Assembly: GCA_035547425.1 (NCBI GenBank)
Contig: DASZUU010000014.1
Coordinates: forward strand, 43,640-107,639
Length of the DNA: 64,000 bases
Origin: Alloacidobacterium sp035547425
GTDB taxonomy: Bacteria; Acidobacteriota; Terriglobia; Terriglobales; Acidobacteriaceae
Reading direction: 5' to 3'
Part shown: positions 51,768-60,171 of the stretch, piece after piece
Layout of the letters: each line of letters opens with the position of its first letter
How positions within the stretch are numbered: position 1 is the stretch's first letter
Translations under genes and position numbers: made by a program
Notes under the pieces: model-generated
Told to the model about the DNA's origin: nothing
Database searches by the model: none
Seen by the model: only the letters and a program-made list of their open reading frames with translations

Positions 51768-52907
51768 GTGTCTGCATCTGTAACTACGCCCGCGCTGCGT
51801 AAAACTGCGCTGAACGCCGTCCACCGTCAAATGGGCGCGAAAATGGTCGACTTCGGCGGCTGGGATATGCCCGTCGAATACTCCGGCCTCATCGCCGAGC
51901 ACATGGCCGTCCGCACCGGCGTCGGCCTCTTCGACGTCAGCCACATGGGCGACATCCAGCTGCGCGGCCCCGAGTCGCTCGCCGCCATCCAGCACATCTG
52001 CATGAACGACGCCTCCAAGCTGCAGGTAGGCCAGGCGCAATATTCGGCCATGCTCTACCCCCAGGGCACCTTCGTCGACGATGTGATCGTCCACAAGTTC
52101 TCCGACAACGACTACCTGATCGTCATCAACGCCGGAACCCGCGAAAAAGACTACGGCTGGATCAAGACCAACGCGCAGAAGTTCCACTGCCACGTCAGCG
52201 ATTACAGCGACTACTACACGCAACTGGCCATCCAGGGGCCAAAAGCCTCCGAGACGCTGCAGAAGCTGACCAAGGTCGATCTATCCAGTATCAAGGGATA
52301 TTGGTTTACCTGGGGAACCGTCTGCGGCCTGCCCAACACGCTCATCGCCCGCACCGGATACACCGGCGAAGACGGCTTCGAAATCTACATTCCCTCCGAC
52401 GAAGCCACCAGCAAACGCGTCTGGGAAGAGGTGCTTGAGGCCGGGAAGGAATTCGGAATCCTGCCCTGTGGGCTGGGCGCGCGCAACACGCTGCGCCTGG
52501 AATCGGCCATGTCGCTCTATGGGCACGAGATATCCGACACCATCAACGTCTACGAGGCCGGGCTCGACCGCTTCTGCAAGCTCGAAAAAGGCCCTTTCAT
52601 CGGCTCGGAAGCCTTGCAGCAGGTAATTGCCGCCGGAGGGCCGGAGCGGAAACTGGTTGGCCTCGAAGTGATCGAGCGCGGCATTGCCCGCGACGGCTAC
52701 GGCGTCTTCAACGAAGGCGGAACACAGATCGGCGTAGTAGCCAGCGGCTCTCCCGCGCCGTTTCTCAAGAAGAACATCGCCCTGGCCTTTGTCCCGCGCG
52801 ATCATGCGGCGCTCGACAGCGAGGTTTTTGTGCAGGTGCGCAATACCATGGTCAAGGCAAAGGTCGTGCCTATCCCGTTTTATCGTCGTCCCAAGAAGCA
52901 GTCGTAA
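51768..52907 (+). CDS. gcvT: Glycine cleavage system T protein (aminomethyltransferase)
   Basis: 379 residues. It transfers the methylene group of the H-protein-bound intermediate to tetrahydrofolate, releasing ammonia. Landmarks are KMVDFGGWDMPVEYSGLIAEHMAVRTGVGLFDVSHMG, GYTGEDGFEIYIPS, LGARNTLRLESAMSLYGHEI and VASGSPAPFLKKNIALAFV. The start is GTG with CAAGGATAATTCT ahead. It is the first gene of a four-gene gcv operon, the usual order in many bacteria. The 136-base upstream spacer has no glycine riboswitch that I can recognise. Confidence 0.97.
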   Translation: MSASVTTPALRKTALNAVHRQMGAKMVDFGGWDMPVEYSGLIAEHMAVRTGVGLFDVSHMGDIQLRGPESLAAIQHICMNDASKLQVGQAQYSAMLYPQGTFVDDVIVHKFSDNDYLIVINAGTREKDYGWIKTNAQKFHCHVSDYSDYYTQLAIQGPKASETLQKLTKVDLSSIKGYWFTWGTVCGLPNTLIARTGYTGEDGFEIYIPSDEATSKRVWEEVLEAGKEFGILPCGLGARNTLRLESAMSLYGHEISDTINVYEAGLDRFCKLEKGPFIGSEALQQVIAAGGPERKLVGLEVIERGIARDGYGVFNEGGTQIGVVASGSPAPFLKKNIALAFVPRDHAALDSEVFVQVRNTMVKAKVVPIPFYRRPKKQS

Positions 52908-52940
52908 CCGCAACAGACCATACAATAGAAAGAGAACCCT

Positions 52941-53330
52941 ATGGCATACCCTGCGAACTACCGCTATACCCGCGAACACGAATGGATTGAGGTCGACGGC
53001 AAAACCGGCAAGATCGGCATCACCGACTACGCCCAGAACTCGCTCGGCGACATTGTTTTTGTAGACGCGCCAAAAGTCGGCGCGGCAGTCAGGAAGGGCG
53101 AAGTCTTCGGCAGCGTCGAATCGGTCAAGGCCGTCTCTGACCTGTACTCGCCCGTTTCCGGAACCGTGACAGAAGTGAACGAAGAGCTGGCCTCGTCGCC
53201 TGAAAAAATCAACACCGGCGCGCACGATGCCTGGATCATGAAGGTCGAACTGAGCGATCCGTCCGAAGTCGATTCGCTCCTGGGCGCAGCCGATTACGAA
53301 AAGTTCATCGCCGAAGAAACCGGCCACTAA
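52941..53330 (+). CDS. gcvH: Glycine cleavage system H protein
   Basis: 129 residues. The lipoyl-carrying shuttle protein. MAYPANYRYTREHEWIEVDG begins it, and the lipoylation site is the Lys in FGSVESVKAVSDLYSPVSG. ITDYAQNSLGDIVFVDAPKVG is also conserved. It lies 33 bases after gcvT. The lipoate is attached by enzymes encoded elsewhere. Between it and gcvPA is a family E palindrome. Confidence 0.98.
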   Translation: MAYPANYRYTREHEWIEVDGKTGKIGITDYAQNSLGDIVFVDAPKVGAAVRKGEVFGSVESVKAVSDLYSPVSGTVTEVNEELASSPEKINTGAHDAWIMKVELSDPSEVDSLLGAADYEKFIAEETGH

Positions 53331-53364
53331 GCAGCAAATTTAGCTGAGTTATGGAAAAAGCAAG

Positions 53365-53435
53365 TCAACCGCCAAGGCGTGAAGTGCGCCAAGTTTTCGC
53401 GAATTTCTTAGCGTCCTTGGCGCCTTGGCGGTTGA
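53365..53435. repeat. Family E palindromic element (copy 1), gcvH-gcvPA spacer
   Basis: TCAACCGCCAAGGCG at the left is matched by CGCCTTGGCGGTTGA at the right; inner words GCGCCAAG and CTTGGCG also pair. The foldback is about 71 bases. Copies 2 and 3 are in the next spacers. Confidence 0.85.
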
Positions 53436-53461
53436 TTTCGTTTCAGCAGTAAGGACAGACC

Positions 53462-54808
53462 ATGCGTTATTTACCGAAATCCCCCGCCGAGCGCGCCGAC
53501 ATGTTGCGCGAAATCGGCGCGTCGTCGATCGACGACCTGTTTGCCACTATCCCCGACGAGTATCGTCTTCAGCGCGATCTGAACATCCCGCGCCAGATGG
53601 GCGAGTCGGAGATCGTGGAGCACTTCAAGAATGCCGCGGCTCACAACGCCGCCGGCTATGCCAGCTTTCTTGGAGCAGGCGTCTACCGCCACTATCGCCC
53701 GGTTGTCATCGATTCCCTGGTGCAGCGCGGCGAGTTCCTGACCTCGTACACGCCCTATCAGGCTGAGATCACGCAGGGAACGCTGCAGGCCATCTTCGAG
53801 TTCCAGACCATGATCTGCGAACTGACCGGCATGGACATCGCCAACGCTTCTATGTATGACGGCTCGACCGGCGCAGCCGAGGCCGCGATGATGGCCGTCC
53901 GCATCACCGGGCGCGATGGTATCGTCGTTGCCCGCACCGTGCATCCCGAATACCGCGAGGTGATGGAAACCTACTCGCAGCATCAGGAGCACTCGGCGAA
54001 AGAAGTTGGCTACGGCGAAGATGGACGTATCGATTTAGCCGCTCTTGAAGCAGCCGTGACTGAGAAAACTGCCGCTGTTCTCGTGCAGTCGCCGAACTTC
54101 TTCGGTGTGGTCGAAGACATTCCCGCGATTGCGGAAATGGCGCACCAAAAAGGCGCGCTGCTCATCGTTTCGATTGCCGAAGCCGTGTCGCTTGGCATCG
54201 TGCGGCCTCCGGTAGAAGCCGATATCGTATCGCTGGAAGCGCAGTCGTTCGGCGTAGCGCCGAGCTATGGCGGCCCGTTCTGCGGCGTGCTGGCGGCGAA
54301 GGAAAAATATCTGCGCCAGATGCCCGGACGCCTTGTCGGCGAAACCAAGGACAAAGACGGACGCCGCGGCTTTGTCCTCACGCTTTCCACGCGCGAGCAG
54401 CATATTCGGCGTGAGAAGGCGACCTCGAACATCTGCACCAACCAGGCGCTCGTTGCGCTGATGGCAACGATCTTTATGACCGTCTACGGCAAAGAGGGAA
54501 TCAAAGAGCTGGCGGTGCAGAATCTTGCCAAATCGCAGTATGCCGCGAAGACGCTCAGCGAAAACGGCAAGCTGCTTTTCGCCGGTACGCCGCGCTTTAA
54601 CGAATTCGTTCTCGAAACTGGCGAAGCCCCGGAGCAGGTCAATGAGCGTCTGCTCAAGAGCAAAATCATCGGCGGCGTGCCGCTCAAGAAGTGGTATCCC
54701 GAACTGTGCAACGCCACACTCTGGTGCGCGACGGAATTGACAACCAAAGAGCAGATCGATCAGGCGGCGGCGGTTTTGGCGGCGGAATCCGTGGCTGCGA
54801 CGGCTTAA
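53462..54808 (+). CDS. gcvPA: Glycine dehydrogenase (decarboxylating) subunit 1, P protein N-terminal half
   Basis: 448 residues, the alpha part of the split P protein, which decarboxylates glycine with PLP and passes the aminomethyl group to GcvH. Conserved parts: MRYLPKSPAERADMLREIG, FLGAGVYRHYRPVVIDSLVQRGEFLTSYTPYQAEITQGTLQAIFEFQTMICELTGMD, YDGSTGAAEAAMMAVRIT and SYGGPFCGVLAAKEKYLRQMPGRLVGET. AAGGAC precedes the ATG. It is placed between two family E palindromes. The split P protein is typical of thermophiles, Gram-positives and acidobacteria. Confidence 0.97.
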   Translation: MRYLPKSPAERADMLREIGASSIDDLFATIPDEYRLQRDLNIPRQMGESEIVEHFKNAAAHNAAGYASFLGAGVYRHYRPVVIDSLVQRGEFLTSYTPYQAEITQGTLQAIFEFQTMICELTGMDIANASMYDGSTGAAEAAMMAVRITGRDGIVVARTVHPEYREVMETYSQHQEHSAKEVGYGEDGRIDLAALEAAVTEKTAAVLVQSPNFFGVVEDIPAIAEMAHQKGALLIVSIAEAVSLGIVRPPVEADIVSLEAQSFGVAPSYGGPFCGVLAAKEKYLRQMPGRLVGETKDKDGRRGFVLTLSTREQHIRREKATSNICTNQALVALMATIFMTVYGKEGIKELAVQNLAKSQYAAKTLSENGKLLFAGTPRFNEFVLETGEAPEQVNERLLKSKIIGGVPLKKWYPELCNATLWCATELTTKEQIDQAAAVLAAESVAATA

Positions 54809-54812
54809 AAAA

Positions 54813-54871
54813 TCAACCGCCAAGATACGAAAGTCGCCAAGGCTTAGCGTCCTTAGCGTCTTGGCGGTTGA
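54813..54871. repeat. Family E palindromic element (copy 2), gcvPA-gcvPB spacer
   Basis: TCAACCGCCAAGA at the left, TCTTGGCGGTTGA at the right; the two outer 13-base arms are exact complements. Inner words TCGCCAAGGCTTAGCG also fold. Length about 59 bases. Confidence 0.85.
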
Positions 54872-54904
54872 AGTTCTAACGGTATAAGTAGAGGAAAGAT
54901 TCAA

Positions 54905-56461
54905 ATGGCAACAACAGAACAACCCTTCGTCGGCACGCCGCGCAAAGTGACAGCGCACCTTACGCAAAACGAGAAGCTCTCGTTCGAGATATCCTCGCCC
55001 GGCAAAAAAGCTTATAAGCTGCCGCCGCTTGATGTGCCCGAAGTCGATCCCGCTGCGCTGCTGGGTGAAGCCGCACGCGAGAGCACCGGCACCCTGCCCG
55101 AGTTGAGCGAAATCGAGATCATCCGCCACTTCACACGCCTTTCAACGTGGAACTACGCCATCGATCTCGGCATGTATCCGCTGGGCAGCTGCACGATGAA
55201 GTACAACCCGCGCGTGAATGAATTCGTTTCCCGCCTCGAAGGCATTGCCGAAGCCCACCCATACCAGCCGGAATCGCTTTCGCAGGGATCGCTGCAGATC
55301 GTCAAGCTGCTGCAGGATTGCCTTATCGAAATCACCGGCATGGACGCCATCACGCTGCAGCCCGCAGCCGGAGCGCATGGCGAGTTTACCGGCATCCTGC
55401 TTGCCCGCGCATATCATGCATCCAAGGGAAACGTTCGTAAGAACATCATCATTCCCGATTCCGCGCACGGCACAAATCCCGCGACGGCTGCTGTCTGCGG
55501 CTACCAGGTAATTAACCTGAAGTCGAATGCGCAGGGCGGCATTGATGTGGCAGCGCTCGAACAGTTGGTGAATGAAGACACGGCTGCGCTGATGCTGACG
55601 AATCCTTCGACCATTGGCGTCTTCGAGAACCAGATTCACAAGATCGCCGACATCCTTCACGCCAAAGGCGCGCTCCTTTACATGGATGGCGCCAACATGA
55701 ACGCGCTCTGCGGCAAGACCCGTCCCGGCGATTTCGGCGTAGACGTGATGCACCTGAACCTGCACAAGACCTTCTCGACACCGCACGGCGGCGGTGGTCC
55801 CGGCTCCGGCCCGGTGGCGTGCAAAAAGATTCTTGAGCCATTTCTCCCAGTTCCGGTGGTAGAAGAAGGAAGCGACAGGCAGCTTCACTGGAATTACGAT
55901 CGGCCTGAATCTGTCGGCCGCGTACGCGCCTTCTACGGCAACTTCGGCATGTTCGTTCGTGCGCTGGCTTATACGCTGGCCAATGGTCCTGACGGCCTGC
56001 GGCAGACGACTGAAGACGCCGTGCTGAATGCGAATTACATTCGCAAAAAGCTCGAGGACGTCTACGACCTGCCCTACAATACGCCATCGATGCACGAAGT
56101 GGTCTTCAGCGATCGTCGCCAGGTGAAGAACGGCATCAAGACCGGTGATATCGCCAAGCGCCTTATCGATTACGGCTTCCATCCCTACACGACGGCCTTT
56201 CCGTTGATCGTGCCGGGTGCATTGATGATTGAGCCGACTGAGAGCGAATCGCGCGAGGAACTGGATTTATTCGTCGATGCCATGCGACAGATCGCCCGTG
56301 AAGCCGATGAAAATCCACAGCTCATTTTGAACGCGCCCCACTCCACGCGTGTTTCGCGCCTGGATGAAACCACGGCTGCACGCAAGCCGGTACTGCGCTG
56401 GAAAGGGCATCCGGTAAGCGCGCCGCTTACACCCGACAACACACCGGCGAAGGAGTGGTAG
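54905..56461 (+). CDS. gcvPB: Glycine dehydrogenase (decarboxylating) subunit 2, P protein C-terminal half
   Basis: 518 residues, carrying the PLP-binding Lys in MHLNLHKTFSTPHGGGGPGSGPV. YPLGSCTMKYNPRVNE, AGAHGEFTGILLARAYH, PDSAHGTNPATAAVCGYQV and GANMNALCGKTRPGDFGVDVMH are further signatures. With gcvPA it forms the heterotetrameric P protein. AGAGGAAAG precedes the ATG. The C-terminal extension (TRVSRLDETTAARKPVLRWKGHP) is common in this lineage. It is the last gene of the gcv operon; the GxxExxY frame begins eight bases after it. Confidence 0.97.
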   Translation: MATTEQPFVGTPRKVTAHLTQNEKLSFEISSPGKKAYKLPPLDVPEVDPAALLGEAARESTGTLPELSEIEIIRHFTRLSTWNYAIDLGMYPLGSCTMKYNPRVNEFVSRLEGIAEAHPYQPESLSQGSLQIVKLLQDCLIEITGMDAITLQPAAGAHGEFTGILLARAYHASKGNVRKNIIIPDSAHGTNPATAAVCGYQVINLKSNAQGGIDVAALEQLVNEDTAALMLTNPSTIGVFENQIHKIADILHAKGALLYMDGANMNALCGKTRPGDFGVDVMHLNLHKTFSTPHGGGGPGSGPVACKKILEPFLPVPVVEEGSDRQLHWNYDRPESVGRVRAFYGNFGMFVRALAYTLANGPDGLRQTTEDAVLNANYIRKKLEDVYDLPYNTPSMHEVVFSDRRQVKNGIKTGDIAKRLIDYGFHPYTTAFPLIVPGALMIEPTESESREELDLFVDAMRQIAREADENPQLILNAPHSTRVSRLDETTAARKPVLRWKGHPVSAPLTPDNTPAKEW

Positions 56462-56468
56462 TCAGCCG

Positions 56469-56860
56469 ATGTCTATCGATAATGCGTCGTTAGACTGTTT
56501 GGCCAGAGAAGCAGTAGACAGCGCCGTTGCGGTGCATCGATCACTTGGCCCCGGGCTTCTCGAAAGCACGTATGAGGCTTGCCTTGCTTATGAGCTGAAA
56601 AAGCGGAGCCTGCCAATTAGTACTCAGGTAGGGCTGCCTGTCGTATACGACGGGCAAAAACTCGACATTGGTTATCGGATAGATATTCTGATAGCAGGTG
56701 GTCTCATTCTCGAAATAAAAGCAGTCGAAAGTATCGCGCCTGTGCATCGGCTCAACTGCTGTCTTATCTAAAACTGAGCGGCTGCCGTCTAGGCCTGCTC
56801 TTTAATTTCAATGTAGTACGCATGAAAGACGGAATCGTGCGTATGGTAAACGGTTTTTAG
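56469..56860 (+). pseudogene. GxxExxY family protein interrupted by a one-base frameshift
   Basis: The first frame reads MSIDNASLDCLAREAVDSAV ... GPGLLESTYEACLAYELKKR ... DIGYRIDILIAGGLILEIKAVESIAPVHR, with the family name motif GLLESTY, and then stops at 56771. The missing tail is present one frame over: from GCT at 56750 the sequence reads AQLLSYLKLSGCRLGLLFNF then NVVRMKDGIVRMVNGF, ending at the TAG at 56858-56860. Adding one base near 56748-56750 restores about 130 residues, the full family length. GxxExxY proteins are uncharacterised nuclease-like proteins. Whether this is a true mutation, slippage or a sequence error is open. Confidence 0.85.
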
Positions 56861-56862
56861 AG

Positions 56863-56929
56863 TCAACCGCTAAGGCGCGAAGGACGCCAAGAATTTTCTA
56901 CTTCGCGTCCTTAGCGCCTTGACGGTTGA
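56863..56929. repeat. Family E palindromic element (copy 3)
   Basis: TCAACCGCTAAGGCGCGAAG at the left is matched by CTTCGCG, TTAGCGCCTT and GACGGTTGA at the right, with one or two mismatches. Inner words GGACGCC and GCGTCC pair. Length about 67 bases. It begins two bases past the GxxExxY stop. Confidence 0.8.
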
Positions 56930-56950
56930 TTTTTTCTAAGCAGGAGCAAT

Positions 56951-57211
56951 ATGTCCATCTTTCATGACCGCCGCGATGAACTGGAGAAGTTTGAATTCAT
57001 GATGGGGCCAGCGCGCGGCAGGCTCGCCGTATCGCTCGACGCGCTGACCGATGCGCTGATTCTCATCGGCCAGCACGGAGTATATTGCACATCCAATCGC
57101 AATCCTTCCAAGCCTGCGCTCGACCTGGAAACCGTCATGAGCGAGATCAATGGCGCGAAGGAGTTGATCCAATCGGTCATGCACGAACTGGAGAGTCAGC
57201 GCAACAGCTAG
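56951..57211 (+). CDS. Hypothetical 86-residue protein
   Basis: It reads MSIFHDRRDELEKFEFMMGP and continues ARGRLAVSLDALTDALILIGQHG. The pattern is mostly helical and slightly acidic. A ribosome site AGGAG lies six bases before the ATG and supports translation. I recognise no family. It lies just after the third family E element, on the gcv strand, and overlaps the end of the DUF2911 gene on the other strand by four bases, so the two are convergent. Confidence 0.65.
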   Translation: MSIFHDRRDELEKFEFMMGPARGRLAVSLDALTDALILIGQHGVYCTSNRNPSKPALDLETVMSEINGAKELIQSVMHELESQRNS

Positions 57212-57762
57212 GGAATCGCCGTGACGGTTACATAGACATTCGTCGTCTCCCACATCAGATGCAGCTCGGTGGTGAGATCTTTCGTATGCTCGAATTTGAT
57301 CGCGAAGGTTTCAATGGGAGTGCTGGGAATTACACTTTCCGACATCTTTACGCGTCCAAGGTCCTGCGTCTCGTCATACACCGTTCCCCATTGCCCGGTC
57401 TGCTTATTCACAATCAGCGTCCAGCCTTTCTCTGAAGGAATGCCATAAAGCGTATAAGTTCCGGCAGGTACGCCGAGATTGCCGATTTTCAGATTGATAT
57501 CGGTCTTCAGGGTTGTGGCTGCATTCGCGCCTGTCCGCCACCAGTGATCGTAAGGCAGCAGCCCTCCGAAAATTTTGCGTCCGCGCATGGAAGGCGCGCC
57601 GTAATCGATGGAGACAGTCTTGCTTCCGAATTTGACGCTGGCGGTAGCCGGCGGGCTGAGAACCGGTTTCTTTTCCTGCTGCTGTGCGTGCAGTGCTGTG
57701 GTACCCACGAGGGTTGCGAACAGGGCACAACAAAGTGTTTTGGCGAAAAATCTGCGTTGCAT
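57208..57762 (-). CDS. DUF2911 domain-containing exported protein
   Basis: 184 residues. A signal peptide ends at ALHAQQQ. The domain starts LSPPATASVKFGSKTVSIDYGAPSMRGRKIFGGLLPYDHWWRTGANAATTL, which is the DUF2911 opening, then KIGNLGVPAGTYTLYGIPSEKGWTLIVNKQTGQWGTVYDE and the closing FEHTKDLTTELHLMWETTNVYVTV. It is probably a periplasmic or outer beta-sandwich protein; no activity is known. AAAGGAGAG precedes the ATG. It faces the tRNA-Arg/thpR region with a 93-base spacer. Confidence 0.92.
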   Translation of the reverse strand: MQRRFFAKTLCCALFATLVGTTALHAQQQEKKPVLSPPATASVKFGSKTVSIDYGAPSMRGRKIFGGLLPYDHWWRTGANAATTLKTDINLKIGNLGVPAGTYTLYGIPSEKGWTLIVNKQTGQWGTVYDETQDLGRVKMSESVIPSTPIETFAIKFEHTKDLTTELHLMWETTNVYVTVTAIP

Positions 57763-57855
57763 CGGGGAACTCTCCTTTAGTTGCCGGGAAGCGGCTTCTT
57801 CATCAAAGCGCGAAGCGGCGGCTGTGTCAAAGCGAGTATAGTATCCTAGAAATGC

Positions 57856-57932
57856 GCGCCCGTAGCTCAGCTGGATAGAGCGAACGCCTCCGGAGCGTTA
57901 GGTCAGGGGTTCGAATCCCTTCGGGCGCACCA
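57856..57932 (+). tRNA. tRNA-Arg (anticodon CCG), CCA encoded
   Basis: Cloverleaf: acceptor GCGCCCG/CGGGCGC, D arm GCTC...GAGC, anticodon stem AACGC/GCGTT with loop CTCCGGA (anticodon CCG), T arm AGGGG-TTCGAAT-CCCTT with a TTCGAAT loop, discriminator A and an encoded CCA. It reads CGG codons. The thpR gene begins 24 bases after it. Confidence 0.97.
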
Positions 57933-57955
57933 TTCCTCCGAATTTTCTTGAAGCC

Positions 57956-58504
57956 GTGCGACTGTTTACCGGTATCGCCATCGAAAATGAGACGCGGCAA
58001 ATCCTCAAGAATTGGCTCATGGATTTACGCGTTGCTCATCCGGACCTCCGATGGTCTGCGCCCGACCAGTGGCATGTCACGCTGCAGTTTCTTGGGCAAA
58101 CAAGCGATGCGTGGTACGACTGTATCCGGCAACATCTCAGCGAGGTGCGGGAACAGACCGTGCAGGTGGAGTTAGCAGAGCCGGGATTCTTCGAGCGTGC
58201 CGGTGTTTTCCACGTGGAAGTGAAGCTGTCATCGTCTTTGCTGGCCCTGCACAAGGCGACAGAAAATGCGCTAGGCAAGTGCGGGTTTGAAGCAGAAGCG
58301 CGACCCTACAGCCCTCACATAACACTGGCGCGCAAAAGAGGCCGCAGCCGTTCCGCTGCCTTTGAGCAACTACGCAAACATATCGGACGACATCGCTTGA
58401 TAAGCTTGCCCCCATTTACAGCGCACGAATTTCTGCTCTATGAGAGCGTTCCCGGGCCGTCCGGCTCCAGATATGAGGTGCGCGAGCGCTTTCCGCTGAT
58501 GTAA
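57956..58504 (+). CDS. thpR: RNA 2',3'-cyclic phosphodiesterase (2H superfamily)
   Basis: 182 residues. The two HxTx motifs HVTLQFLG and HITLARKRG form the active site of the 2H family, which opens 2',3'-cyclic phosphates on RNA or ligates tRNA halves in vitro. MRLFTGIAIENETRQIL is the usual beginning and FLLYESVPGPSGSRYEVRERF the usual end. The start is GTG at 57956 with TTGAAG ahead. It starts 24 bases after tRNA-Arg, so they may share a transcript. It has no known partner genes here. Confidence 0.94.
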   Translation: MRLFTGIAIENETRQILKNWLMDLRVAHPDLRWSAPDQWHVTLQFLGQTSDAWYDCIRQHLSEVREQTVQVELAEPGFFERAGVFHVEVKLSSSLLALHKATENALGKCGFEAEARPYSPHITLARKRGRSRSAAFEQLRKHIGRHRLISLPPFTAHEFLLYESVPGPSGSRYEVRERFPLM

Positions 58505-58520
58505 TCTCGCTTATATTTCA

Positions 58521-60125
58521 ATGAGCACTCGCCACACTTCACCCACCGCCGATTGCTTGGGAAGAATCGGGCTTCCTGCGCCGGTAAAAGAACTGGCACA
58601 GCAAATATGGGATGCGATTATCGTCGGCGCCGGTCATAACGGGCTTGCCTGCGCCGCTTATCTGGCAAGAGCGGGCAAGCGAGTCCTGGTGCTGGAGAGC
58701 CGCGAGCGTATTGGTGGAGCCTGCACCATTGAAGTGCCCTTTCCCGGCGTGCGCATGTCGCCCTGCGCTTATTTGGCCGGTCTTCTGCACCCGCTTGTTG
58801 TCGAAGAGTTGCAATTGCCGCAGCGTGGTTTCTCGTGGACCCCGGCAGTAAACGGCCTCTTTGTGCCCTTTTTGGATGGCAGCAGCATCCAGCTATGGGA
58901 CGACGATGAGAAGTGCGAAGCAGAGGTTTGCCGCTTCAGCCCTATCGACATAGATGGCTGGCGCGCCATGAATGATATCATCCGCAGGCTGCGTGATGCT
59001 TTGCGACCTCCCGGCGAGCGCGATCTGTGGATCGGCGATACGCCCACGCGGGAAGAGATCGAGCACCGCCTGGGCCATGATGAGGAAGCGAAAAAGCTGC
59101 TCTTCGAGTGGTCAATGGCCGAGTTCGTCGAGCATTATTTGCGCGATGAGCGTTTGCAGGTGGCCTACCTAGGACAAGGCGTGATCGGGACAAATGCTAG
59201 CCCATTCGATGCTGGAACCGCGTCAATCCGCTTTCATCATGCTTCGGGGCGACTGGGAGGCATGCCCGGCATGTGGGGATACGTGAAAGGCGGCATGGGC
59301 ATGGTGTCCTTCTATTTTTGCGATGCAGCGCGCGAAGCAGGTGCGGTGGTTGCAGCCGGTCTTCCCGTTGCGCAGATACTTCCCGGCGAAGGCGTATTAC
59401 TGGAAGGCGGCGAGCGCCTGGCTGCCCCGGTTGTGATCTCGAATGCCGATCCGCGCCGGACAGTACAGATGCTCGACAAGGCAGCGGACATCGCATGGAA
59501 GGCAAAAATCGAGTCTGTTCCGATCGAGGGATGCACGGTCAAGCTGAATGTGTTGCTGCGTGAGCTGCCGAACTTCACAGCGCGTCCCGGCGTGCTGGAA
59601 GCGCATCACTACGGCCAGATCAATGCGCCGCTAACGAAAGAAGAATGGAAGCAAAGCTACGCCGCAGCCCGATCCGGCCAATTGCCTGAACATCTATGGT
59701 GCGAGCTTTACTTCCAGAGCGTGCATGATTCTAGCGTCGTTCCTGTGGGGCGGCACACGATGAGCGTCTTCGCGCAATATGTGCCCTATCATTTTGCGGA
59801 AGGCACATGGGAGACGCGCCGCGACGAAGTGCGCGGCCTGGCGCTTGATTCGCTCGGACGCTTCTGCAGCAATATCGATACAGCCGTCATTGATGTGCAG
59901 GTGCTTGGCCCTCCCGATATCGAGGAAAAAGTCGGCCTCACCGGTGGCCACATCTTTCAGGGCGAATGCCTGCCGCCTTACATGTGGTCAAATCGGCTGA
60001 GCGCCCGCACGCCCATGCCCGGCGTTTATCTCTGCGGGGCCTGCACGCATCCGGGAGGCAGCGTCATCGGCATCAACGGGCGCAATGCTGCAATGGCGGT
60101 GCTGCAGGATACAATGCGGAAATAG
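58521..60125 (+). CDS. FAD-dependent oxidoreductase of the phytoene-desaturase-like family
   Basis: 534 residues. The dinucleotide-binding motif is DAIIVGAGHNGLACAAYLARAGKRVLVLESRERIGGACTIE. The C-terminal FAD motif is PGVYLCGACTHPGGSVIGINGRNAAMAVL. This form (GAGHNGL and THPGGSV) matches the pyridine nucleotide-disulfide/PYROXD2-like group rather than true carotenoid desaturases. Residues 1-28 are an N-terminal extension before the fold. The substrate is unknown. It starts 16 bases after thpR without a clear ribosome site. No carotenoid genes lie next to it, so a pigment role is not supported. Confidence 0.88.
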   Translation: MSTRHTSPTADCLGRIGLPAPVKELAQQIWDAIIVGAGHNGLACAAYLARAGKRVLVLESRERIGGACTIEVPFPGVRMSPCAYLAGLLHPLVVEELQLPQRGFSWTPAVNGLFVPFLDGSSIQLWDDDEKCEAEVCRFSPIDIDGWRAMNDIIRRLRDALRPPGERDLWIGDTPTREEIEHRLGHDEEAKKLLFEWSMAEFVEHYLRDERLQVAYLGQGVIGTNASPFDAGTASIRFHHASGRLGGMPGMWGYVKGGMGMVSFYFCDAAREAGAVVAAGLPVAQILPGEGVLLEGGERLAAPVVISNADPRRTVQMLDKAADIAWKAKIESVPIEGCTVKLNVLLRELPNFTARPGVLEAHHYGQINAPLTKEEWKQSYAAARSGQLPEHLWCELYFQSVHDSSVVPVGRHTMSVFAQYVPYHFAEGTWETRRDEVRGLALDSLGRFCSNIDTAVIDVQVLGPPDIEEKVGLTGGHIFQGECLPPYMWSNRLSARTPMPGVYLCGACTHPGGSVIGINGRNAAMAVLQDTMRK

Positions 60126-60171
60126 TTCTGGCCTTCCCCACGCGATACAGGTATGCTGCGCGCAAGCTTGC

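Noticed and set aside
52281..53327. 348-residue open frame on the minus strand
   Set aside because: It runs antisense across both gcvT and gcvH, which are certain genes.
54035..55129. 364-residue open frame on the minus strand
   Set aside because: It spans the ends of gcvPA and gcvPB in antisense, has no signature and contains the family E repeat.
55142..56182. 346-residue open frame on the minus strand
   Set aside because: It lies inside gcvPB in antisense.
53365..56929. CRISPR-like array formed by the family E copies
   Set aside because: The copies are over 1 kb apart, are foldbacks of different length and are separated by full genes.
58521..60125. Carotenoid phytoene desaturase
   Set aside because: The C-terminal motif fits the PYROXD2-like branch and no other carotenoid genes are present.
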